Shown: piece by piece, positions 33,386-42,405 of the stretch | Numbering within the stretch: the first letter of the stretch is position 1 | Layout of the letters: each line of letters opens with the position of its first letter | Assembly (NCBI RefSeq): GCF_027913215.1 | Contig: NZ_CP115784.1 | Coordinates: 1,612,001 to 1,676,000, forward strand | Reading direction: 5' to 3' | DNA: 64,000 nt | Source: Paracoccus aerodenitrificans | GTDB lineage: Bacteria; Pseudomonadota; Alphaproteobacteria; Rhodobacterales; Rhodobacteraceae | Made by a program: the position numbers and the translations under genes | The notes under the pieces: model-generated | Databases searched by the model: none | Told to the model about the DNA's origin: nothing | What the model saw: only the letters and a program-made list of their open reading frames with translations

Positions 33386-34549
33386 ATGAATGCGAATGTG
33401 AAACTCGATAATCTCGTTGTCGGCTTCGACGTCCCCGCCATTCCCGGCATGGATGCAGCCGATATCCAGACCCCCTGCCTCGTGCTGGATCTGGACGCTC
33501 TGGAGCGTAATATCAAGAAAATGGGCGATTACGCCAAAGCCCATAACATGCGCCATCGCGTGCATGGCAAGATGCATAAATCCGTCGATGTCGCCAAGCT
33601 TCAGGAAAAACTGGGCGGCGCGGTCGGTGTGTGCTGTCAGAAAGTCTCGGAGGCCGAGGTCTTCGCGCGGGGCGGCATCAAGGATATTCTGGTCTCCAAT
33701 CAGGTGCGCGACCTGGCCAAGATCGACCGGCTGGCACAACTGCCGAAGCTGGGTGCGGATGTGATCGTCTGCGTCGATGATGTCACCAATATCGCCGATC
33801 TGTCCGAAGCGGCGCAGAAACACGGCACGGAACTGGGAGTTTTCGTCGAGATCGACTGCGGTGCCGGGCGTTGCGGCGTGACCACCACCCCCGCCGTGAT
33901 CGAGATCGCCAAGGCTGCCGATGCCGCTCCGGGACTGAAGTTCAAGGGAATTCAGGCCTATCAGGGCGCAATGCAGCATATCGACAGCTATGAGGCCCGC
34001 AAGAAAAAACTGGATACGGCGATTGCTATGGTCACGGACGCCGTTGAAGGGCTGAAAGCCGAGGGGCTGGAGCCTGAACTGGTCTCGGGCGGCGGGACCG
34101 GCTCATATTATTTCGAGTCGAATTCCGGCGTGTATAACGAACTGCAATGCGGCTCTTATGCGTTCATGGATGCGGATTACGGGCGTATTCTCGACAAGGA
34201 CGGCAACCGGATCGATCAGGGCGAATGGGAAAACGCATTCTTCATCCTGACTCAGGTCATGAGCCATGCAAAAGCCGACAAGGCGATCTGCGATGCCGGG
34301 CTGAAAGCGCAATCCGTCGATAGTGGCCTGCCCTTCATTTATGGCCGCGACGATGTGGAATATATCAAATGCTCGGATGAGCACGGGGTGATTTCCGATC
34401 CGAACGGCGTGCTGAAAGTCGGCGAAAAGCTGCGGCTGGTGCCGGGTCATTGCGACCCGACCGCCAATGTCCATGACTGGTATGTGGGCGTGCGCGGCGA
34501 CAAGGTGGAAACCCTCTGGCCGGTTTCGGCCCGCGGCAAAGCCTACTGA
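33386..34549 (+). CDS. bhcC: beta-hydroxyaspartate aldolase
   Basis: A 387-residue alanine-racemase-type PLP enzyme of the D-threonine aldolase family. The lysine lies in the RVHGKMHKS motif near residue 58, SGGGTGSYYF binds the PLP phosphate, and the C-terminal GHCDPTANVHDWY supplies the metal ligands. It condenses glycine with glyoxylate to beta-hydroxyaspartate, the carbon-carbon-forming step of the cycle. GGAGAG lies ahead of the ATG at 33386. Confidence 0.92.
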   Translation: MNANVKLDNLVVGFDVPAIPGMDAADIQTPCLVLDLDALERNIKKMGDYAKAHNMRHRVHGKMHKSVDVAKLQEKLGGAVGVCCQKVSEAEVFARGGIKDILVSNQVRDLAKIDRLAQLPKLGADVIVCVDDVTNIADLSEAAQKHGTELGVFVEIDCGAGRCGVTTTPAVIEIAKAADAAPGLKFKGIQAYQGAMQHIDSYEARKKKLDTAIAMVTDAVEGLKAEGLEPELVSGGGTGSYYFESNSGVYNELQCGSYAFMDADYGRILDKDGNRIDQGEWENAFFILTQVMSHAKADKAICDAGLKAQSVDSGLPFIYGRDDVEYIKCSDEHGVISDPNGVLKVGEKLRLVPGHCDPTANVHDWYVGVRGDKVETLWPVSARGKAY

Positions 34550-34572
34550 TCACGCCTTGTGAACAAGGAAGG

Positions 34573-34640
34573 CCGGCGTCGAGGAGGACGCCGGAGGTCG
34601 CCCATATGTCATGCTTTCCTTCCGGCGACGGCATATGGGC
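34573..34640. other. hairpins between bhcC and bhcD
   Basis: CCGGCGTC (34573-34580) pairs with GACGCCGG (34587-34594), and GCCCATATG (34600-34608) pairs with CATATGGGC (34632-34640). No T-run follows, so full termination is unlikely. They may set the bhcC/bhcD expression ratio or protect the upstream mRNA. Confidence 0.5.
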
Positions 34641-34665
34641 GCATAAAATCTGAACGGAGATATTG

Positions 34666-35631
34666 ATGATAATCGTACCCGAACGCGAAATTGCCGGTCT
34701 GATGACCCGGGAAGCTGCCTTTGATGCCGTCGAGAAGGTCTTCGCGGCGATGGCCTCGGGCGATGCCTATAATTTTCCCGTCATCCGCGAGGCAATCGGA
34801 CATGAGGATGCGCTTTACGGCTTCAAGGGCGGGTTCGACAAGGCCGGGCTGACTCTGGGGCTGAAGGCTGGCGGGTACTGGCCCAACAATCTGGAAAAGC
34901 GCGGCCTGATCAATCACCAGTCCACGGTTTTCCTTTTCGATCCCGATACTGGCAAGGCAAGGGCGATGGTGGGCGGCAATCTGCTGACCGCGCTGCGGAC
35001 GGCGGCGGCGTCCTCGGTCTCGATCCGGCATCTGGCGCGGCAGGATGCCAAGGTGATCGGCATGATCGGCGCCGGACATCAGGCGAAGTTCCAGCTTCGT
35101 GCAGCACTTGAGCAGCGCGATTTCCAGAAGGTGATCGGCTGGAACCTGCATCCCGAGATGCTGTCCAACCTGCAAGAGGTCGCCGACGAGGCAGGGCTAC
35201 CCTTTGAGCCGGTCGAACTGGACGGAATGCGCGACGCGGATGTGATCATCTCGATCACCTCCTCCTTCGATGCGATCCTGGGCGCGGATCAGGTCGGCCC
35301 GGGGACGCATATTGCCTGCATGGGCACCGACACCAAGGGCAAGCAAGAGGTCGATCCGCAGCTTCTGAAGAAGGCGACGGTCTTCACCGATGAAATCGCC
35401 CAATCCGTCAGCATCGGCGAGGCGCAGCATGCCGTGGCGCAGGGGCTGATCTCTGAAAGCGATATCAGCCAGCTTGGCGCGGTCATCAACAAAACCCATC
35501 CCGGACGCAGATCTGACGACGAAATCACGCTGTTCGACGGGACCGGAGTCGGTTTGCAGGATCTGGCGGTGGCCGCCGCCGTGGTGGATCTGGCGGTTGA
35601 GAAGGGCATCGCAATCGAGGTCGATTTCTGA
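34666..35631 (+). CDS. bhcD: iminosuccinate reductase
   Basis: A 321-residue member of the ornithine cyclodeaminase/mu-crystallin family with the nucleotide-binding MIGAGHQAKFQLRA near residue 130. It reduces iminosuccinate to aspartate with NAD(P)H and so regenerates the amino donor for BhcA. The ATG at 34666 is six bases after GGAG; a TTG just before it is in frame but less likely. Last gene of the cluster, with a hairpin terminator at 35639. Confidence 0.92.
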   Translation: MIIVPEREIAGLMTREAAFDAVEKVFAAMASGDAYNFPVIREAIGHEDALYGFKGGFDKAGLTLGLKAGGYWPNNLEKRGLINHQSTVFLFDPDTGKARAMVGGNLLTALRTAAASSVSIRHLARQDAKVIGMIGAGHQAKFQLRAALEQRDFQKVIGWNLHPEMLSNLQEVADEAGLPFEPVELDGMRDADVIISITSSFDAILGADQVGPGTHIACMGTDTKGKQEVDPQLLKKATVFTDEIAQSVSIGEAQHAVAQGLISESDISQLGAVINKTHPGRRSDDEITLFDGTGVGLQDLAVAAAVVDLAVEKGIAIEVDF

Positions 35632-35638
35632 ACAAAAA

Positions 35639-35671
35639 GGCGAAAGGCGCTGATTGCAGACGCCTTTCGCC
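35639..35671. terminator. bidirectional terminator
   Basis: GGCGAAAGGCG (35639-35649) pairs with CGCCTTTCGCC (35661-35671). On the minus strand TTTTTGTT follows, so it ends the LysR transcript well. On the plus strand it may stop bhcD transcripts less efficiently. Confidence 0.7.
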
Positions 35672-35692
35672 GCTTCGGAATATTGCCGCCAG

Positions 35693-36610
35693 CTATCTCT
35701 GCCCGACCAGATTTCTGATCGCCGTCAGGCCACGGTCGGCGATGAAATCCAGCAGCAGCCGCACTTTCGGGTCCTGCAATTTCTTATGCGGATAAAGACA
35801 GCCGAACACCGAAGGGGCCGGTCGCGCATGAGGCAGAACCTCGACCAGCCTGCCCTCGCGGATATATTCGGCCACGTCGAAATAGGGCTTGTTGACGATC
35901 CCATGACCGGCAAGCGCCCAATCAGCCAGAACATCGCTGTCATCCGCATCGTATTTTCCCGTGACATCCAGCCTGCGCGGCCCCTCGGGCGTGTTCAGCG
36001 TCCAGTAATATTCCGGCGAGCGCGGATAGCGCAGAAGCAGGCAGTTATGCCGCGTCATAAGCTCTTCCGGGGAGCGGGGCGTTCCGGCCCTTTCCAGATA
36101 GTCGGGCGATGCGCACAGAACCCGTTCACAGACCGCGATCTGACGCATCTTCAGACTTGAATCGGACGGTGTGCCGACGAAGAACATGATATCCAGACTA
36201 TCCGCAAGAAGATCGACCTTGCGGTCGGACATGCGCATCCTGACCTCGGTTTCCGTGTATTTCTCGACGAAATCGGGGATCAGAGGCGCAATCACCCTGC
36301 GCCCGACCCCAAGCGGTGCGCTGACACGGATCACGCCTCTGGGCGCGGCGGAAAGCTGAGCGACAACCGCCTCGGCGCGGTCGAGCGATTCCAGGATGCC
36401 CACCACTTCCGAATAGAACCGCCTGCCGACCTCGGTCGGGCTCAGTGAGCGTGTTGTCCGGTTGAACAGCCGCACGCCGAGATGCTGTTCCAGCTCTTTG
36501 ATCCGTTTGCTGGCGACGGCAGGCGTCAGTCTCAGATCGCGGCCGCCTGCGGTGATGCTGCCCAGTTCCGTGACTCGGGCGAAAACTCTCAGACTTTCAA
36601 GATATGACAT
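35693..36610 (-). CDS. LysR-family transcriptional regulator
   Basis: A 305-residue LysR protein. The helix-turn-helix at residues 1-60 (YLESLRVFARVTELGSITAG, then LTPAVASKRIKELEQHLG) is followed by a periplasmic-binding-type effector domain. I chose the ATG at 36610 over the GTG at 36616 because AAGGA is well placed. It faces away from xdhABC, the usual place for a regulator of purine catabolism. An insertion sequence now lies between it and xdhA. Control of xdh is inferred from position only. Confidence 0.85.
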   Translation of the reverse strand: MSYLESLRVFARVTELGSITAGGRDLRLTPAVASKRIKELEQHLGVRLFNRTTRSLSPTEVGRRFYSEVVGILESLDRAEAVVAQLSAAPRGVIRVSAPLGVGRRVIAPLIPDFVEKYTETEVRMRMSDRKVDLLADSLDIMFFVGTPSDSSLKMRQIAVCERVLCASPDYLERAGTPRSPEELMTRHNCLLLRYPRSPEYYWTLNTPEGPRRLDVTGKYDADDSDVLADWALAGHGIVNKPYFDVAEYIREGRLVEVLPHARPAPSVFGCLYPHKKLQDPKVRLLLDFIADRGLTAIRNLVGQR

Positions 36611-36754
36611 CAGCACCCGTCCTTGCTGGGAAAACCATTCAGCCCGCAGGCTAACCCGGTTTTATCCGGTTTGGGCATATCCATTTTCAACAGATTGTAG
36701 AAAGTAACTGTTCAACGCAACGATTTTTCACAGGAGTTAATTCGCGCTAGACTA

Positions 36755-37595
36755 GGCTCCAGACCCATTGATTTCGGGCTGTTTGCGTGATTCAGGCTCT
36801 GCAAGGAGACCTGATTTATGAGCAACCTTTTCTGGCTGACTGACGCGCAGATGGAGCGTCTGAAACCCTATTTCCCGAAATCCCACGGCAAGCCACGCGT
36901 TGACGACCGGCGTGTGCTGAGCGGCATAATATTCATCAATCGTAATGGCTTGCGATGGTGCGACGCGCCGACGGACTACGGCCCCGCCAAGACGCTCTAC
37001 AACCGCTGGAAGCGCTGGAGCGAGAACGGGACCTTCGCCCGGATCATGGTGGGCCTCGCCGCCGAGAGCGCCGAACACAATACGATCATGATCGACGCGA
37101 CCTATCTGAAAGCGCACCGCACGGCCTCGAGCCTGCGGGTCAAAAAAGGGGGCGCGGGCGCCAGATCGGGCGAACGAAAGGCGGCATGAACACGAAACTG
37201 CACGCCGTCACCGACGCGAAGGGCCGGCCGATAGGGTTCTTCATGTCCGCCGGACAAGTCAGTGATTACACCGGGGCAGCGGCACTTCTGAACAGCCTGC
37301 CGGAGGCGGATTGGCTGCTGGCCGATCGGGGCTATGATGCCGACTGGTTCAGAGATGCCTTGAAAAACAAGGGGATAAAGGTTTGCATCCCGGGTCGGAA
37401 GTCGCGCAAGAAACCCGTCAAATACGACAAGCGGCGATACAAACGCCGCAACCGCATCGAAATCATGTTCGGCCGACTCAAGGATTGGAGGCGCGTCGCC
37501 ACCCGATACGACCGTTGCCCCGAGACCTTCTTCTCTGCAATCCTGCTCGCCGCGACCGTCATCTTCTGGTTATGATCAAGAACGAGTCCTGAGCC
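36755..37595 (+). mobile_element. IS5-family (IS427-like) insertion sequence, 841 bp
   Basis: Imperfect terminal inverted repeats begin GGCTCCAGACCCATT (left) and, reverse-complemented, GGCTCAGGACTCGTT (right). A TA dinucleotide flanks both ends (36753-36754 and 37596-37597), as expected for the target duplication of this group. It encodes one two-frame transposase and looks intact and recent. It separates the LysR gene from xdhA. Confidence 0.85.
36818..37575 (+). CDS. IS5-family transposase, made by -1 frameshift
   Basis: Two frames encode the transposase. The first (36818-37189, 123 aa) has the N-terminal MSNLFWLTDAQMERLKPYFP and IMIDATYLKAHRT, which holds the first catalytic Asp. The second (to 37575) continues with MNTKLHAVTDAKGRPIGF, the second Asp in LLADRGYDADWF, and the RNRIEIMFGRLKDWRRVATRYD signature with the catalytic Glu. 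The frames join by -1 slippage at AAAAAAG (37142-37148), the usual control of IS427-type elements. All three catalytic acids are present. Confidence 0.88.
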
Positions 37596-37659
37596 TAAGT
37601 GAAGGTTACATCTGCCACCAGGCGCGGACGCTGCCGCAACCCAGGACAGGAGAGGTTCG

Positions 37660-39123
37660 ATGGAAAAGCAAACCGACATCCGTTTCGTTCTCAATGACGA
37701 GGATGTTGTGATCAGCAACGCAACCGCGACCCGGACCCTGCTGGAATTTCTGCGGCTGGACCGTCGCCTGACCGGCACCAAGGAAGGTTGCGCGGAAGGC
37801 GATTGCGGGGCTTGCACGGTTCTGGTCGGGCGGCTGCATGACGGCGCGTTGCGCTATGAGACGGTGAATGCCTGTATCCGCTTCCTTGCCTCGCTGAATG
37901 GCTGCCATATCGTGACGGTCGAGCATCTCAGCGGGCCGGAGGGACGGCTTCATCCTGTCCAGCAGGCGATGGTAACGCATCACGGAAGCCAGTGCGGTTT
38001 CTGCACACCGGGTTTCGTCATGTCGCTTTACGCGCTGTGGATGGAGCATCCGCAGCCATCGCTGACCCAGATCGAGACGGCATTGCAGGGCAATCTCTGC
38101 CGCTGCACCGGGTATGAACCGATTATCCGGGCGGCTTTTGCGGTGAATGAATACGGCACCCCGGAGAACGATTATCTCACCCGCGAGCGCGAGGCGATCA
38201 CCGCCCGGCTTCAGGCGCTGCGCCAGTCCGCGCGGATCGAGACAGGACCACAGGATGACCGCGCGATTCTGCCGATGGACAGTGCCGATCTTGCCAGCAT
38301 CCTGCAGGAACACGCCAAGGCGACCATCGTCGCGGGTTCGACCGATGTCGGGCTGTGGGTGACGAAGTTCATGCGCCCGATCTCTCCGGTGGTGTTCATC
38401 AACCATCTGGAGGATCTGAAACAGATCCGGCTGGATGAGGATGCGCTGACGCTCGGCGCGGGCGTCACCTATTCCGAGGCGGAAGCCGCGATCCGCGACG
38501 CCCTGCCCCATCTGGGCGAATACTGGGACCGGATCGCAGGCTGGCAGGTGCGCAATATGGGGACGATCGGCGGCAATATCGCCAATGGCTCACCCATCGG
38601 GGATACCCCGCCCGTCCTGATCGCGCTTGGGGCCGAGGTGACATTGCAGGACATATCCGGCACCCGCTCGATGCCGCTGGAAGCGTTCTTCATTGATTAC
38701 GGCAAGCAGGATCGCGCCGCCGGAGAATTCGTCTCGGGCATCCGCATTCCGCGTCCTGTTCCGGGTCAGATCGATGCGGCCTACAAGATATCGAAGCGCC
38801 GGGATGAGGATATCTCTGCCGTCGCAGCCGGGATCAGCGTGATCGTCAAGGATGGGATCATCACACGCGCCCGGATCGCCTTTGGCGGCATGGCGGCAAC
38901 GCCGAAACGCGCCGCCTCGGCGGAGCAGGCACTGACCGGAGCAGACTGGTCCGCCGAGGCGTTCGCAGCGGCCGCCGCGACGCTCGCATCGGATTTCACC
39001 CCGCTCAGCGACTGGCGCGCATCGGCAGAATACCGGCTGTTGGTTGCCGGAAATCTGCTGCGCCGGTTCCATCTGGAACATGATGAAGCAGGCGGCGCTC
39101 CGGTCCGTCTGGCCATCGCGTAA
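37660..39123 (+). CDS. xdhA: xanthine dehydrogenase small subunit (FeS/FAD)
   Basis: A 487-residue protein. A [2Fe-2S] ferredoxin-like domain (GCAEGDCGACTV, residues 44-55) and the second cluster domain (QCGFCTPGF and CRCTGYEP) precede the FAD domain (IVAGSTDVGLWVTK, then MGTIGGNIANGSPIGD). It passes electrons from the molybdenum subunit to NAD during oxidation of hypoxanthine and xanthine to urate. CAGGAG precedes the ATG at 37660. xdhB follows 11 bases later. Only about 60 bases separate the gene from the insertion sequence. Confidence 0.93.
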   Translation: MEKQTDIRFVLNDEDVVISNATATRTLLEFLRLDRRLTGTKEGCAEGDCGACTVLVGRLHDGALRYETVNACIRFLASLNGCHIVTVEHLSGPEGRLHPVQQAMVTHHGSQCGFCTPGFVMSLYALWMEHPQPSLTQIETALQGNLCRCTGYEPIIRAAFAVNEYGTPENDYLTREREAITARLQALRQSARIETGPQDDRAILPMDSADLASILQEHAKATIVAGSTDVGLWVTKFMRPISPVVFINHLEDLKQIRLDEDALTLGAGVTYSEAEAAIRDALPHLGEYWDRIAGWQVRNMGTIGGNIANGSPIGDTPPVLIALGAEVTLQDISGTRSMPLEAFFIDYGKQDRAAGEFVSGIRIPRPVPGQIDAAYKISKRRDEDISAVAAGISVIVKDGIITRARIAFGGMAATPKRAASAEQALTGADWSAEAFAAAAATLASDFTPLSDWRASAEYRLLVAGNLLRRFHLEHDEAGGAPVRLAIA

Positions 39124-39134
39124 GGAGGAATGTC

Positions 39135-41459
39135 ATGAAAGATCACCTTCCCGTCGCCGGCAGCGCCCATCAGGAGCTTCAGCATGACAGCGCCACCAAG
39201 CATGTCAGCGGTCGCGCCGAATATACCGACGATATCAGCGAACCGCAGGGGACACTGCATGCCTATTTTGGCGTGTCCGGCGTGGCGCATGGGCACATCC
39301 GCAGCATGGATCTGGAAAAAATCCGCAAAGCGCCCGGCGTGATTGATGTTCTGACCGCGGACGACATTCCCGGCCATAACGATATCAGCCCGACCGGACG
39401 CAATGACGAACCGGTCTTTCCCGTCGACACCATCGAATATCACGGCCAGCCGCTTTTTGCGGTGATCGCCACGACGCGCGACCTTGCCCGCCGCGCCGCC
39501 GAACTGGCCGATATCGACTGTGAGGAACTGCCCCACGCACTCGATCCGATCAGCGCTGAGGACGCCGGAATGCCGATGGTGACCGAGCCGCTGCAATTGC
39601 AGCGCGGAGATGTCGCGGAAGGCTTTTCCGCCTCGGCCCATCGGATTGGCGGGCGCATGACGATTGGCGGACAAGATCATATGTATCTGGAGGGCCAGAT
39701 CGCCTTCGCCATTCCGGGCGAGGATGACGACGTGATCGTGAATTGCTCGACCCAGCACCCAAGCGAGGCGCAGCACATGGTCGCCCATGTGCTTGGGGTG
39801 CCCTCTAACGCGGTGACGGTGAATGTCCGCCGCATGGGAGGCGGGTTCGGCGGCAAGGAAAGCCAGATGAATATCTTCGCGGCGGTTGCTGCCGTGGCCG
39901 CCAAGAAGCTGAACCGTCCGGTAAAGATCCGTCCCGACCGCGATCAGGATATGACCGCGACGGGAAAGCGGCATGATTTCGTCGTCGATTATGAGTGCGG
40001 CTTTGACGAAGACGGGCGCATTCAGGCGGTCGAGGGGCGTTTCTCGGCGCGGTGCGGATATTCCTCGGATCTGTCAGGTCCGGTTACGGACCGGGCGCTG
40101 TTCCATGCCGATAACGCCTATTTCTACCCGCATGTGCGGCTGAACTCACGCCCGCAAAAGACAAATACCGTCTCGAATACGGCGTTTCGCGGCTTTGGCG
40201 GACCGCAAGGTGTGATCGTGGCCGAACGGATGATCGAGGAAATCGCCTACCGCCTTGGCCGCGACCCGCTGGAGATCCGCAAGGCGAATTTCTATGGCGG
40301 GCCGGGGCGGGATCTGACGCCCTATCACCAGACGGTCGAGGATAATATCATTGGCCGGATCGTCGATGAGCTTGAGACGAGTTGCGATTATGCAAACCGC
40401 CGCCGCGCGATCATCGAGGCGAACCGGCACAGCCCGGTCATCCGCTGCGGCATCGCCCTGACCCCGGTCAAGTTCGGTATCTCGTTCACGGCCACGCATT
40501 ACAATCAGGCCGGATCGCTGATCCATATCTATAGCGACGGCTCGATCCACCTCAATCACGGCGGCACCGAGATGGGTCAGGGGCTGAACACCAAGGTCGC
40601 TCAGGTGGTCGCGGAAGCGCTTCAGGTCGATTTCGACCGCATCAAGATCACCCGGACCACGACCGAGAAAGTCCCCAACACCTCGGCCACCGCCGCATCC
40701 AGCGGATCGGATCTGAACGGCATGGCGGCGCTGAACGCTGCGGAACAGCTTAAGGAACGGCTGATCGCTTTCGCGGCGGAAAAATGGAAGATCGACCGGT
40801 CCCGGATCAGCTTTCAGCCCAATACCGTGCGTATCGGCGATGAGGTCATCAGCTTCGATGAACTGGTCAGACAGGCTTATATGGCGCGTGTCCATCTGTC
40901 AGCCGCGGGGTTCTACAAGACGCCGAAAATCCACTGGGACCGCGCGGCGGGCAAGGGCCGGCCTTTCTATTACTTTGCCTATGGCGCGGCCTGTTCCGAG
41001 GTTTCAATCGATACACTGACCGGAGAATACCGCGTCGAGCGCACCGATATCCTGCATGATGTCGGACGCTCGCTGAACCCTGCCCTCGACAAAGGCCAGG
41101 TCGAGGGCGCGTTCATTCAGGGCATGGGCTGGTTGACCACAGAGGAACTCTGGTGGGACGATAAGGGCCGTCTGCGCACCCATGCCCCCTCAACCTATAA
41201 AATTCCTCTGGCCAGCGACCGTCCGCGCATCTTCAATGTCGCCCTCGCCGACTGGTCCGAGAACCGGGAAATGACGATCAAACGCTCCAAGGCCGTGGGC
41301 GAGCCGCCCTTCATGCTGGGGATCTCGGTGTTCGAGGCGATCTCGATGGCGGTGGCAAGCGTTGCGGATTACCGCGAATGCCCGCGCCTCGATGCGCCTG
41401 CCACGCCGGAACGGGTTCTGCTGGCGGTCGAAAGGCTGAAGCAGCGGGGAGAGGGCTGA
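39135..41459 (+). CDS. xdhB: xanthine dehydrogenase large subunit (molybdopterin)
   Basis: A 774-residue molybdenum subunit. It has RRMGGGFGGKES, TAFRGFGGPQGV with the substrate-side arginine, HGGTEMGQGLNTK, and the catalytic Glu in KAVGEPPFMLG near residue 725. Length and motifs are standard for bacterial XdhB. Start at 39135 after AAGGAGG. The stop overlaps xdhC as TGATG, so XdhC synthesis is coupled. Confidence 0.93.
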   Translation: MKDHLPVAGSAHQELQHDSATKHVSGRAEYTDDISEPQGTLHAYFGVSGVAHGHIRSMDLEKIRKAPGVIDVLTADDIPGHNDISPTGRNDEPVFPVDTIEYHGQPLFAVIATTRDLARRAAELADIDCEELPHALDPISAEDAGMPMVTEPLQLQRGDVAEGFSASAHRIGGRMTIGGQDHMYLEGQIAFAIPGEDDDVIVNCSTQHPSEAQHMVAHVLGVPSNAVTVNVRRMGGGFGGKESQMNIFAAVAAVAAKKLNRPVKIRPDRDQDMTATGKRHDFVVDYECGFDEDGRIQAVEGRFSARCGYSSDLSGPVTDRALFHADNAYFYPHVRLNSRPQKTNTVSNTAFRGFGGPQGVIVAERMIEEIAYRLGRDPLEIRKANFYGGPGRDLTPYHQTVEDNIIGRIVDELETSCDYANRRRAIIEANRHSPVIRCGIALTPVKFGISFTATHYNQAGSLIHIYSDGSIHLNHGGTEMGQGLNTKVAQVVAEALQVDFDRIKITRTTTEKVPNTSATAASSGSDLNGMAALNAAEQLKERLIAFAAEKWKIDRSRISFQPNTVRIGDEVISFDELVRQAYMARVHLSAAGFYKTPKIHWDRAAGKGRPFYYFAYGAACSEVSIDTLTGEYRVERTDILHDVGRSLNPALDKGQVEGAFIQGMGWLTTEELWWDDKGRLRTHAPSTYKIPLASDRPRIFNVALADWSENREMTIKRSKAVGEPPFMLGISVFEAISMAVASVADYRECPRLDAPATPERVLLAVERLKQRGEG

Positions 41460-42310
41460 TGAAATTCAGCGCTCTGCTTTCAGAGTTCCTGTCTCAGCCC
41501 GGCCCGGCGGCGCATCTGCGCATAACCGCATTGCGCGGTTCCTCGCCGCGAGAGGTCGGTGCTCAGATGTTTGTGCGCGATCACGGCATTTGCGGCACGA
41601 TCGGCGGTGGGCAGCTTGAATACCGTGCAATCGCGGCCGCACGGAAAATGCTGGCAGCGGGCGATGTCGCCGCCTCTCTGGACCTTCCCCTCGGCCCCGA
41701 GATCGGCCAATGCTGCGGCGGCCGGGTCGAAATCCTCGCCACACGGATGAGCGAGCGCGACAAGAACAAGGCCCTGCTGGACGCACAGGCAGATGATGAC
41801 GCCCTGCCCTCGGTCTATATCCTCGGCGCGGGCCATGTCGGACGGGCGCTTGCCGATCAGTTCCAGCATCTGCCGGTGCGCAGCGTGCTGGTCGATCAGC
41901 GGCGCGAAGAGCTTTCCCTGAACCGCGCCGAGGTCGAAACGCGGCTGAGCGCGATCCCGGAATTCGAGATCATGACCGCCCTGCCCGGCAGCGCGTTTAT
42001 CGTGCTTACCCATGATCACGGGCTGGATTTCCTGCTGGCCTCTGCGGCTTTGCAGCGGAACGATGCCGCCTATGTCGGGATGATCGGATCGGCGACAAAG
42101 CTGGCGAAATTCCGAAGCTGGAGTGCTGCGCAATGCGGCGATCTGCAAGCCGACCGGCTGATTTGTCCTATCGGCGCACAGGGAAGTCGCGATAAACGAC
42201 CGGCGGTCATTGCCAGCTTTGTCGCCGCCGAGGTCATGGCGGCCTTGACCAGCCAGCCTGCGACTGGGAAGGACTACTGGGACATATCCATGCGCATCGC
42301 CGGAGAATGA
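41459..42310 (+). CDS. xdhC: xanthine dehydrogenase accessory protein
   Basis: A 283-residue XdhC. The N-terminal XdhC/CoxI domain (ITALRGSSPREVGAQM, then GTIGGGQLEYRAI and QCCGGRVE) is followed by a Rossmann domain (VYILGAGHVGRALADQF). It binds and delivers sulfurated molybdenum cofactor to XdhB. The start is fixed by the one-base overlap with the xdhB stop and a GGGGAGAG upstream. Confidence 0.92.
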   Translation: MKFSALLSEFLSQPGPAAHLRITALRGSSPREVGAQMFVRDHGICGTIGGGQLEYRAIAAARKMLAAGDVAASLDLPLGPEIGQCCGGRVEILATRMSERDKNKALLDAQADDDALPSVYILGAGHVGRALADQFQHLPVRSVLVDQRREELSLNRAEVETRLSAIPEFEIMTALPGSAFIVLTHDHGLDFLLASAALQRNDAAYVGMIGSATKLAKFRSWSAAQCGDLQADRLICPIGAQGSRDKRPAVIASFVAAEVMAALTSQPATGKDYWDISMRIAGE

Positions 42311-42405
42311 CCATCAACCGGCCAGAACCGCCGAGAGACGCGCTTCTGCCATAAGAAATCGTAAGGCCGACCGTCAGGACATGGCCGGAACTTGAGGGAG
42401 GAAAA

